DNA of 64,000 nt from Myxococcaceae bacterium (lineage in GTDB: Bacteria > Myxococcota > Myxococcia > Myxococcales > Myxococcaceae). The notes under the pieces are model-generated. The model saw only the letters and a list, made by a program, of their open reading frames with translations. It made no database searches and was not told where the DNA came from. Shown here one piece after another: positions 57,410-64,000 of this stretch. The stretch covers positions 1-64,000 of the forward strand of contig JAFGNZ010000172.1 in NCBI GenBank assembly GCA_016926755.1, written 5' to 3'. Every line of letters begins with the position of its first letter. The first letter of the stretch is position 1. The translations under genes were made by a program, and so were the position numbers.

Positions 57410-59589
57410 TCGAGCTGGCTCTGGACGCGGAGGGTGCCGCCCAGGGCCTCCACGATGGTCCGCGTGATGTAGAGCCCCAGCCCCAGTCCTCCGTAGTTCC
57501 GCCCGGACACGGCGCGCTCGAACCGCTCGAAGATGCGCGCCTGGTCCTCGGGCGCGATGCCGATGCCCTGATCCTTCACGGTGAGCGTCACGCGCTCGGA
57601 GCGGGCCTCCAGCCGGACCTGGATGGGCTTGCCGGCGCCGTACTTGATGGCGTTCGTCAGCAGGTTCTCCACGATCTGCTCCAGCCGCATGCGGTCCGAG
57701 CTGCCCGGCACCGCCTCGGGGACTTCCACCGTGAGCAGGGACTGCGCCTTGGCGGCCTCGGGCTCCAGCCGTGCGGCCACCTCCCGGACCACGGCGGCGA
57801 AGTCCACCGGCTCCCAGTAGAGCTTCATCTGCCCGGAGCTGATCCGCGACACGTCCAGCAGATCCCCGATCAGGTCCGACAGCCGCTTGAGCTGCTTGCG
57901 CCCCGCCTCCACGTGCGCGCGGACCTTCAGCGCGAAGGGCGAGTCCGGCTGGGCCGCCGCCTCGCGGGCGAGCGTCTGGAGCTTCAGGCTCAAGGGCGTC
58001 AGCGGCGTCTTCAGCTCATGGCTGGCGACGGACAGGAACTCGTCACGCGCCTGGACAGCCTGGCGCAGCTCCTGGGCGAGCACCTCCGCCTCCTGGCGCG
58101 CCCGCACCTGCTCGGTGACCTCGAAGGCGAAGAGCATCACTCCGTCCACCTTCCCCTCCGGGTTCCTGCGGGGCTGGCAGACGAAGTTCCAGACCCTCTC
58201 CTCGACGTGCCCGGTGGCGTAGGCGATCGGGATGAGGACCTCTCTGCCGAACTGGGGCCGCTCGCTCACGAAGGCGCTGTCGAGCATCGCCACGATGTCC
58301 GGTGACAGGTCGGGCAGGGCCTCCAGGATGGGCCTGCCGAGCAGCTCCCGGTGGCCCATCAGCTCCTGGAAGGCGGAGTTGGTGAACTCGAAGACGAGCT
58401 GGCGCCCACGCAGGATGAAGATCAGGGCGGGCGCCTGCATGAAGAGCTCACGGAGATAGGTGCGCTGGGCCTCCGCCTCGGCATGGGCCTCCTGCTCGCG
58501 CGCCAGGAACCGGGCCCGCTCCGCCTCGCTGGCCTCGGCGCGCTGCCGGGCGCTGAGCTGGGACCGGGCGATGGCGAACATCAGGAGGCTGAGCAGCAGG
58601 CCCATCATTCCGATGACGGGCACCCAGGGCGTCAGCAAGGTCCGCTCGAAGGCGCGCGACGAGGTGAAGACCAGGGCCCACGGCCGCTCGGCCACCTCCA
58701 GCGGCAGGGTGCTGGTGAAGCGCGGCGCCTGGGGGCGCTCTTCCTCGGGGGAGGCCGAGTCGTAGAGCAGCTGCTCCGGCCGCGCCTCCATGCCGTCGTA
58801 GACGCGGAGGGAGACCTGCAGCTGGCTCGCGTGGGGGAAGATGCCCTCGAACAGCTCCCTCGCCCGGAAGGCGCTGTAGACGAACCCCTCCAGCCGTTGT
58901 CGGCGCTCCGCCTCCGTGAGCGGGAGGGCGCTGCCCTGGTACACGGGCACGTACAGCAGAAACCCCGCCTGGGCGGGCCCATCGTGAAGGCCGAGCTTGC
59001 CCGAGAGGGAGGGCTCGCCGGACAGCCAGGCCCGCTCCATCGCCTCCCGGCGGATGGGCTCCGTGAACATGTCGTAGCCCAACAACTCGCGGTTCCGCGC
59101 ATCCTGGGGCTGCAGGTAGATGATGGCGTGGTACTCCTCGCGGGGCTCCTCGGGCCAGATGCGGAAGGACGGCACACCGTTCGCGCGGATCCGCTCGCTC
59201 CAGGCCTCCTTCTGGCTCGCGGGGATGCGCTGGCTGAAGCCGAGCCCCTGGACGCCCGGATCGTACCGCTCCAGATCGAGCCGCTCGACGTAGAGGCGGA
59301 ACTCCTCGGCGGTGACGAGCTCGCTGGCGGTGAAGAAGCCCGCGGCACCTCGCAGCAGGGTGATGTCCGCGTCCAGGTGGCCGTGGATCCGATCCCGCAT
59401 CAACTGGATCCGACTGTCGAACCGGGCGGTGTCCCGGCTCCGGGCGCTCACGAAGAAGAAGGCCGTGCTGCCGGCCGTCAGCAGGAGCGAGGCGGCGAGC
59501 ACGGCGAGCGGCGCCAGCGCGGAGCGGTTGGAGGAGAGGGAAGGGGCCACGTTCAGGGAGCGCGAGAGTCGAAAGAGTCCAGATAGCAC
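57358..59589 (-). CDS. Membrane sensor histidine kinase, CHASE-PAS-HisKA-HATPase
   Basis: A 743-residue kinase starting at GTG 59589. Two membrane helices (~27-49 and ~315-340) enclose a periplasmic CHASE domain, recognised from FTASELVTAEEFRLYV, GVQGLGFSQRIP, YHAIIYLQPQ and FLLYVPVYQG. A PAS domain (~370-490) ends in FEVTEQVRA. HisKA has SVASHELKTPLTPLS with H524; the ATPase lobe has NLLTNAIKYG, DQGIGIAPED and GGLGLGLYITR. CHASE domains sense small molecules such as cytokinin-like adenines or short peptides. No response regulator gene is adjacent. Its 3' end overlaps the yfaQ-like gene tail to tail by 52 bp, so antisense effects between both transcripts are possible. Confidence 0.92.
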   Translation of the reverse strand: MLSGLFRLSRSLNVAPSLSSNRSALAPLAVLAASLLLTAGSTAFFFVSARSRDTARFDSRIQLMRDRIHGHLDADITLLRGAAGFFTASELVTAEEFRLYVERLDLERYDPGVQGLGFSQRIPASQKEAWSERIRANGVPSFRIWPEEPREEYHAIIYLQPQDARNRELLGYDMFTEPIRREAMERAWLSGEPSLSGKLGLHDGPAQAGFLLYVPVYQGSALPLTEAERRQRLEGFVYSAFRARELFEGIFPHASQLQVSLRVYDGMEARPEQLLYDSASPEEERPQAPRFTSTLPLEVAERPWALVFTSSRAFERTLLTPWVPVIGMMGLLLSLLMFAIARSQLSARQRAEASEAERARFLAREQEAHAEAEAQRTYLRELFMQAPALIFILRGRQLVFEFTNSAFQELMGHRELLGRPILEALPDLSPDIVAMLDSAFVSERPQFGREVLIPIAYATGHVEERVWNFVCQPRRNPEGKVDGVMLFAFEVTEQVRARQEAEVLAQELRQAVQARDEFLSVASHELKTPLTPLSLKLQTLAREAAAQPDSPFALKVRAHVEAGRKQLKRLSDLIGDLLDVSRISSGQMKLYWEPVDFAAVVREVAARLEPEAAKAQSLLTVEVPEAVPGSSDRMRLEQIVENLLTNAIKYGAGKPIQVRLEARSERVTLTVKDQGIGIAPEDQARIFERFERAVSGRNYGGLGLGLYITRTIVEALGGTLRVQSQLDQGACFTVELPRERSAP

Positions 59590-60147
59590 TGAACCGTCGA
59601 ACCCTCCCCACCCTGGCCGGCCGAGCGCGGGATTCGAGACAACTCACGCGCGGGGAAAAAACCGCAGCGGGCCCCCCTCTGCACCATCCCCCGAGGATGC
59701 AGAAGGGCAGGCCCGCTGCTCACTACCCACCCCACTCGGGAGTACACTGCCGTGATGGCGAACGGCCCACCACCTTCCCCCGGGTGTCCGCGAACGGGTG
59801 GTTCTGGGTCAACCCCGATGTCTGGGATTGGCCCATCTATTCCAGAGGCTAATGTAGCTCGTAAGGACCCAGCAACTTCAAACATCACGTAAGTGCGCGT
59901 ACCTCAACGGGTTTTCCCGGGAGAGGAGTGGCGGAAGTTTCCAACGCCACCATCGCTCGGCCGTGGCACGGCTTACACCTGTCTTGAACTATTGAGCAGT
60001 CTTTGAAATCAACCGCATGGGAGCTGCCAGGGAGGGCGTGCCGCAGCGAGGGGTGTTGGGGGAGAGAGCAGGCGTGCCATCATCGGGAGGCCCGGCCCCC
60101 AGGCTTCGTCGGCGGTGCTCCGGGCAGTCCAGGGAACCCTCCCCGCC
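59590..60147. other. Intergenic region of 558 bp between divergent genes
   Basis: It contains promoters for the CHASE kinase and for the downstream small protein. The stretch 59820-59960 is lower in GC. TGGCACGGCTTACACC at 59964-59979 has a good -24 box but no GC at -12. An antisense-strand frame across it has no coding bias. Nothing else was recognised. Confidence 0.4.
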
Positions 60148-60741
60148 ATGATTCCGTTCGACGAGTTCAAGGGCATCGAGGTGTCGGGCCGCAACGTGCT
60201 GGGGCTCGTCCAGGCGTTCGGCCAGTTCAAGTCCATCGCCAGTCAGATCCTGCTGGCGGAGGGGCTTGGCCAGAAGGGGCCGGACGGGCTGGTCATCGTC
60301 CAGCCGGAGTCCTGGTACCCCTTCGACGCGTTCCTGCGGGCCTTCGCGCGCGCCAGCCAGCACATGGGGGACTCGGTGCTGCACCAGATCGGCGTGTCGG
60401 TGATGAAGAACGTGGAGTGGCTGCCCAGCATCAAGGACGTCAAGACGATGATGGAGTCCATGGACGCGGGCTATCACCTGCATCACCGCAAGAACGGGCG
60501 GCCGATGTGGGATCCGGCGACGGGCCGCATCAAGGAGGGCATCGGGCACTACCGGTGGAAGCCGCGGCCGGATGGCTCCGTGGAGGTGGAGAGCGACAAC
60601 CCGTACCCCTGTGCCTTCGACAAGGGGCTGCTGTTCGGCGGCCTGCGCCGGCTCCACGCGGTGGGAGCCATCCTCCACGACGAGACCCACCCCTGCCGCA
60701 AGCGGGGCAACAGGTCCTGCGTCTATATTGTCAAGGGATAG
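60148..60741 (+). CDS. Small soluble protein with V4R/HNOB-like C-terminal pattern
   Basis: A 197-residue protein from ATG 60148 (MIPFDEFKGIEVSG). The ribosome site is weak (AGGGAA 12-17 bp upstream). The N-terminal 110 residues are helical. The C-terminal part reads GHYRWKPRPDGSVEV, NPYPCAFDKGLLFGGL and DETHPCRKRGNRSCVYIV. The ending H-x-C-R-x2-G-x3-C-x-(Y/F) is shared with V4R and heme-NO-binding-like small-molecule domains, where the cysteines can bind metal. It may be a ligand or redox sensor; no firm family was recognised. The osmoprotectant transporter begins 40 bp downstream on the same strand, so co-transcription is likely. Confidence 0.7.
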   Translation: MIPFDEFKGIEVSGRNVLGLVQAFGQFKSIASQILLAEGLGQKGPDGLVIVQPESWYPFDAFLRAFARASQHMGDSVLHQIGVSVMKNVEWLPSIKDVKTMMESMDAGYHLHHRKNGRPMWDPATGRIKEGIGHYRWKPRPDGSVEVESDNPYPCAFDKGLLFGGLRRLHAVGAILHDETHPCRKRGNRSCVYIVKG

Positions 60742-60781
60742 GCCACCGCTCGGCGCCGGTGGCCGGCAAGGACGTGTCCCG

Positions 60782-61528
60782 GTGTTCGAGCTGGAGGGGA
60801 TATCCAAGCGGTTCGGCGCCACGCAGGCGCTGCGGCCCATGGACCTGCGGCTGGCGCCGGGGCGCACCACCGTGCTGATCGGCCCGAGCGGGTGTGGCAA
60901 GTCCACCCTGCTGCGGCTGATGAACGGGCTGCTGCGCCCGGACAGCGGCCGGGTGCTCTTCGACGGCCAGCCGCTGCCGTCGGAGGAGGCGGCGGTGCTC
61001 GCGGTGCGCCAGCGCATGGGCTACGCGCTCCAGGGGGGCGGCCTCTTTCCGCACCTCACCGCGGGGCAGAACGTGGACCTCATGGCCCGCTACCTGCGGT
61101 GGCCCGAGGCGCGGATCCGCGCCCGGCTGGAGGCGCTGGTGGAGCTGACGCGCTTCCCGGGGGAGGCGCTGGGGCGGTTCCCCGCGGAGCTCTCCGGCGG
61201 CCAGCGCCAGCGGGTGGGGCTCATGCGCGCGCTGATGCTGGAGCCGGACGTGCTGCTGCTCGACGAGCCGCTGGGGGCGCTGGATCCGATGGTGCGCTCC
61301 GAGCTGCAGGCGGATCTGCGCGCCATCTTCGCGCGGCTGGGCAAGACGGTGGTGCTCGTCACGCATGACCTGGCGGAGGCGGCCTTCCTCGGCCAGCACG
61401 TCGTGCTGCTGCGCGATGGGGGCGTGGTGCAGGAGGGGACGCTCGCCGAGCTGGAGGCGCGCCCCGCCGAGGCGTTCGTCACCCGCTTCATCCAGGCGCA
61501 GCGGCGGCCGGTGGAGGGGAGCGCGTGA
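60782..61528 (+). CDS. Osmoprotectant-type ABC transporter ATP-binding protein (OpuCA/ProV-like)
   Basis: A 248-residue ATPase from GTG 60782 (FELEGISKRFGATQAL); the longer frame overlaps the previous gene. Motifs: Walker A GPSGCGKSTLLRLM, Q-loop YALQGGGLFPHLT, signature LSGGQRQRVGLMRAL, Walker B VLLLDEPLGALDP, H-loop LVTHDLAEAAFLG. DPMVRSELQADL and the ALQ-GGLFPH form are typical for the glycine-betaine/choline importer group. There are no C-terminal CBS domains, unlike OpuCA/OpuAA. The stop overlaps the GTG start of the fused permease gene as GTGA. Confidence 0.92.
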   Translation: MFELEGISKRFGATQALRPMDLRLAPGRTTVLIGPSGCGKSTLLRLMNGLLRPDSGRVLFDGQPLPSEEAAVLAVRQRMGYALQGGGLFPHLTAGQNVDLMARYLRWPEARIRARLEALVELTRFPGEALGRFPAELSGGQRQRVGLMRALMLEPDVLLLDEPLGALDPMVRSELQADLRAIFARLGKTVVLVTHDLAEAAFLGQHVVLLRDGGVVQEGTLAELEARPAEAFVTRFIQAQRRPVEGSA

Positions 61529-63039
61529 GGGCGTTGCTCGCGGGCGTGCTGCTGGCGCTGCCCTGGCTCACGGCCTGCGCGCCCCAGGCGACGGGCGCGG
61601 CGCCCGAGGTGCGCGTGGGCTCCAAGAAGTTCACCGAGTCCGTCATCCTCGGGGAGCTGGTGGCGAGGCTGGGCCGGGAGGCGGGCGCGCGCGCGGTGCA
61701 CCGGCGCGAGCTGGGCGGCACCACCGTGCTCTGGGAGGCGCTGCGGCGGGGGGAGCTGGACGTGTACCCCGAGTACACCGGCACGCTGCGCCAGGAGCTG
61801 CTCGCCGGGCGCAACCTGCGAGACGACGCGGCGCTGCGCGAGGCCTTGGCCGCCGAGGGCCTGAGGATGAGCGCGCCGCTGGGCTTCAACAACACCTACG
61901 CGCTGGGCATGAAGGAGGCGGAGGCCGAGCGCCTGGGCCTGCGCCGCATCTCGCAGCTGCGCGCGCACCCGGAGCTGCGCCTCGGCTTCAGCAACGAGTT
62001 CATGGATCGCGCCGATGGCTGGCCGGCCCTGAGGGAGCGCTACCAGCTGCCGCAGCGGGAGGTGCGCGGGCTGGATCATGATCTCGCCTACCGGGGGCTG
62101 GAGAGCGGCGCCATCCAGGTGACGGATCTGTACTCCACCGACGCGGAGATCGCCGCCTACGGCCTGCGCGTGCTGGAGGATGACCTGAGGCACTTCCCGG
62201 CCTATGACGCCGTGCTGCTCTACCGGGAGGAGTGGGCGCGGAGGAACGAGCAGGTGCTCGCGGCCATCCTGCGCATGGAGGGGCTGCTCTCCGAGCGGGA
62301 GATGGTGGCGCTCAACGCGCGGGCCCGGCTGGAGCGTGTCCCCGAGCCTCAGGTGGCCTCGGAGTTCCTCGCGCGGGAGCTGGGGCTGGAGGCGGGCGTG
62401 CGGTCGGACAGCCTGGGCTCGCGGCTCTGGCGCCGCACGCGGGAGCACCTGTTCCTGGTGCTCGTGTCGCTGCTCGGGGCGGTGGCGGTGGCCGTGCCGC
62501 TGGGGGTGCTCGCGGCGAAGCGGGCGCGGGTGGGGCGGGTGGTGCTGGGGCTGGCGGGCATCATCCAGACGGTGCCCTCGCTGGCGCTGCTGGTGGTGAT
62601 GATCCCGCTGCTGGGCATCGGCTCGCGGCCGGCGATCGTGGCGCTGTTCCTCTATGGGCTGCTGCCCATCGTGCGGAACACGGCCGCGGGGCTCGCCGGA
62701 ATCCCGGGCGATCTGCGGGAGTCCGCCGAGGCCCTGGGGCTGCCCCCGGGTGCGCGGCTGTGGCGCATCGAGCTGCCGCTGGCCTCGCCGTCCATCCTCG
62801 CGGGCATCCAGACGGCCGCCGTCATCAACGTGGGCACGGCGACGCTGGGGGCCCTGATCGGGGCCGGTGGCTACGGACAGCCGATCCTCACGGGCATCCG
62901 CCTGGACGACACGGGGCTCATCCTGGAGGGCGCCGTGCCCGCCGCGCTGCTGGCGCTCGCCGTGAGCGCGCTGTTCGAGGGCCTGGAGCGGCTCATGGTG
63001 CCTCGCGGGCTGCGCGTGTCCCAGGGGCGCACGGCGTGA
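61525..63039 (+). CDS. Fused substrate-binding protein and permease of an osmoprotectant-type ABC importer
   Basis: A 504-residue protein. A signal or lipoprotein-like N-terminus (ALPWLTACAPQ) is followed by an OpuAC/ProX-type binding domain (~28-295): VRVGSKKFTESVILGEL, GGTTVLWEALRRGELDVYPEYTG, GFNNTYALGM, AIQVTDLYSTDAEI. Then a five-helix permease (~310-500) with LAGIIQTVPSLALLVV, an EAA-like loop (RNTAAGLAGIPGDLRESAEALG) and NVGTATLGALIGAGGYGQPI. Both belong to the glycine betaine/choline/ergothioneine importer group. In the fusions best known to me (OpuF, EgtUBC) the permease comes first; here the binding domain does. It is coupled to its ATPase gene by GTGA. The substrate is not certain. 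Confidence 0.9.
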   Translation: MRALLAGVLLALPWLTACAPQATGAAPEVRVGSKKFTESVILGELVARLGREAGARAVHRRELGGTTVLWEALRRGELDVYPEYTGTLRQELLAGRNLRDDAALREALAAEGLRMSAPLGFNNTYALGMKEAEAERLGLRRISQLRAHPELRLGFSNEFMDRADGWPALRERYQLPQREVRGLDHDLAYRGLESGAIQVTDLYSTDAEIAAYGLRVLEDDLRHFPAYDAVLLYREEWARRNEQVLAAILRMEGLLSEREMVALNARARLERVPEPQVASEFLARELGLEAGVRSDSLGSRLWRRTREHLFLVLVSLLGAVAVAVPLGVLAAKRARVGRVVLGLAGIIQTVPSLALLVVMIPLLGIGSRPAIVALFLYGLLPIVRNTAAGLAGIPGDLRESAEALGLPPGARLWRIELPLASPSILAGIQTAAVINVGTATLGALIGAGGYGQPILTGIRLDDTGLILEGAVPAALLALAVSALFEGLERLMVPRGLRVSQGRTA

Positions 63040-63094
63040 GGCGCGTGGCGATCGGGTGGGGAGCTACCCGGACAATCACTGCGGCTGTCCGCTC

Positions 63095-64000
63095 CTACTT
63101 CGTCCCGCCCCCATAAGGAGCAGGGAGGGGTGCAGGGCTCGAGCGTGGCTCCGCGCTCGGCGCGTCCTCCGCCAGCGCCGCCGCGCTCAGCCGCACGAGG
63201 GAGAGCCACACCAGGTCCGCCAGCAGCAGGTGGACGAGCTGCATCCACACCGGCGCCAGCAGCACCAGGTTGATGAGCCCCGAGGCGAGCTGCACCGCGT
63301 ACAGCACGCCCAGCAGCGCCGCGCCCCGCTTCACCTCCGCCGACGGCCGCAGCCGGGCGATGAGGGTGGCCAGCACCACCAGCAGCGCGCCCACGCCCAC
63401 GGCCAGCAGCGGGTGCAGTACGCGCAACCGCACCAGCATGTGTGCCGTCGGCGAGAGGTCCTGCTGGAAGCCCTCCGACAGGCTGGAGGCCGGGAAGAGC
63501 GTGTCCCCCAGCGCGGCGATCGCCCCGCTCACCCCCAGCACCATCACCCCCGCCACCGCCACTCCCACCAGTGTCCCCGCCAGCCCCTGTCCCCGCAGCG
63601 CCAGCCGCGAGCGGCCCCCCGCGAACCACGCCGTCAACCCCTGCGCGCCGATCAGCAGGAACGTGTTGAGCAGGTGCACCGCCATCCAGAACGCCCGCCC
63701 GATGGACTGGTTGTGCGCCACATACTGGAGGAGCACCAGCCCCGCGCCGACGGCCGCCTCCGTCAGCATGAAGACGAGCGCGAACACCGACGCGCGCCGT
63801 ACCGGGTGCCCCTTCGCGTGCGCGCGCAGGCCCCACACGCACAGCGCCACCGCGAGCACCATGGCCAGCCCGCTCGTCACCCGGTGCGTGTACTCGATGA
63901 TCGTGGCCACTGTGGGCTCACGCGGGATGACCACCCCGTTGCACACGGGCCAGTGCTCTCCGCACCCGGCCCCGGAGCCCGTGGCGCGCACGAAGGCGCC
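63095..64000 (-). CDS. ctaA: Heme A synthase (CtaA/COX15), 5' end outside the window
   Basis: About 301 residues are visible; the frame is open to the right edge (GAFVRATGSGAGC), so the start lies beyond. The opening TGSGAGCGEHWPVCNG is the CtaA/COX15 hallmark with a cysteine pair. Seven or so hydrophobic helices follow. Conserved histidines in EYTHRVTSG, MAVHLLNTF, RVLHPLLAV and QLVHLLLAD are the expected heme ligands. The enzyme oxidises heme O to heme A for cytochrome c oxidase. The C-terminal 30 residues are Pro/Ser/Ala-rich and probably cytoplasmic. Convergent with the fused transporter gene, 55 bp apart. Cytochrome oxidase genes probably lie to the right. Confidence 0.93.
   Translation of the reverse strand, partial: GAFVRATGSGAGCGEHWPVCNGVVIPREPTVATIIEYTHRVTSGLAMVLAVALCVWGLRAHAKGHPVRRASVFALVFMLTEAAVGAGLVLLQYVAHNQSIGRAFWMAVHLLNTFLLIGAQGLTAWFAGGRSRLALRGQGLAGTLVGVAVAGVMVLGVSGAIAALGDTLFPASSLSEGFQQDLSPTAHMLVRLRVLHPLLAVGVGALLVVLATLIARLRPSAEVKRGAALLGVLYAVQLASGLINLVLLAPVWMQLVHLLLADLVWLSLVRLSAAALAEDAPSAEPRSSPAPLPAPYGGGTK

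Noticed and set aside
59964-59979. Sigma-54-like TGGCACGGCTTACACC upstream of the small V4R-like protein
   Set aside because: The -24 box is perfect but the invariant GC at -12 is missing.

Overview
The window looks like chromosome of a myxobacterium (Myxococcota, probably the Cystobacter/Archangium/Stigmatella side of the order). This is an inference from several traits: very high GC with strong third-position GC, four multi-domain sensor histidine kinases without a neighbouring response regulator gene, a Ser/Thr kinase with a PEGA domain, an M57/metzincin-like secreted protease, and many secreted lipoproteins with beta-propeller, FG-GAP and MopE-type repeats. No rRNA, tRNA, CRISPR array, IS element or phage gene was recognised.

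Layout. 1-9.1 kb: the 3' part of a topoisomerase III-RecQ-HRDC fusion, a propeller lipoprotein with a CxxCH motif, cardiolipin synthase, a HEXXH lipoprotein protease and a DUF5335-like protein. 9.2-19.3 kb: a ClpX-like unfoldase without the zinc domain, TreZ, a secreted protein of unknown function, a PAS-PAS histidine kinase with its own receiver, a PEGA Ser/Thr kinase and an ABC-2 exporter pair. 19.4-25.1 kb: an FHA protein, the ribosome-associated ABC-F protein EttA, a two-gene ATPase plus TOPRIM-like cassette of clearly lower GC, and a MocR regulator. 25.3-34.6 kb: an M28 peptidase, a DUF6345-like lipoprotein with a caspase-type His/Cys pattern and its secreted partner, an ATP-grasp enzyme, an esterase, an RsbRD-PAS histidine kinase, and a FabH-like ketoacyl synthase behind a sigma-54 promoter match. 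34.6-43.4 kb: large secreted proteins, two of which carry apparent frameshifts. 43.4-47.2 kb: a GNAT acetyltransferase and a Cache-HAMP-PAS-GAF histidine kinase.

47.2-57.4 kb holds the most striking unit: a tightly packed five-gene operon with the whole gene content of the E. coli yfaPQSTA cluster (DUF2135, DUF1175, DUF2138, alpha-2-macroglobulin, YfaQ-like). The macroglobulin keeps a CLEQ thioester. The DUF1175 protein shows an NlpC/P60-like Cys/His pattern. The YfaQ-like protein combines HEXXH, the SxxK/SxN/KTG triad of penicillin-binding proteins and a SpoIID-type CDTTHC motif. Together these suggest a periplasmic protease trap coupled to peptidoglycan enzymes.

57.4-64 kb: a CHASE histidine kinase overlapping the operon tail, a small protein with a V4R-like ending, an osmoprotectant-type ABC transporter in which the binding protein is fused in front of the permease, and a partial heme A synthase. 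Family names were assigned from memory of motifs; no database search was possible.
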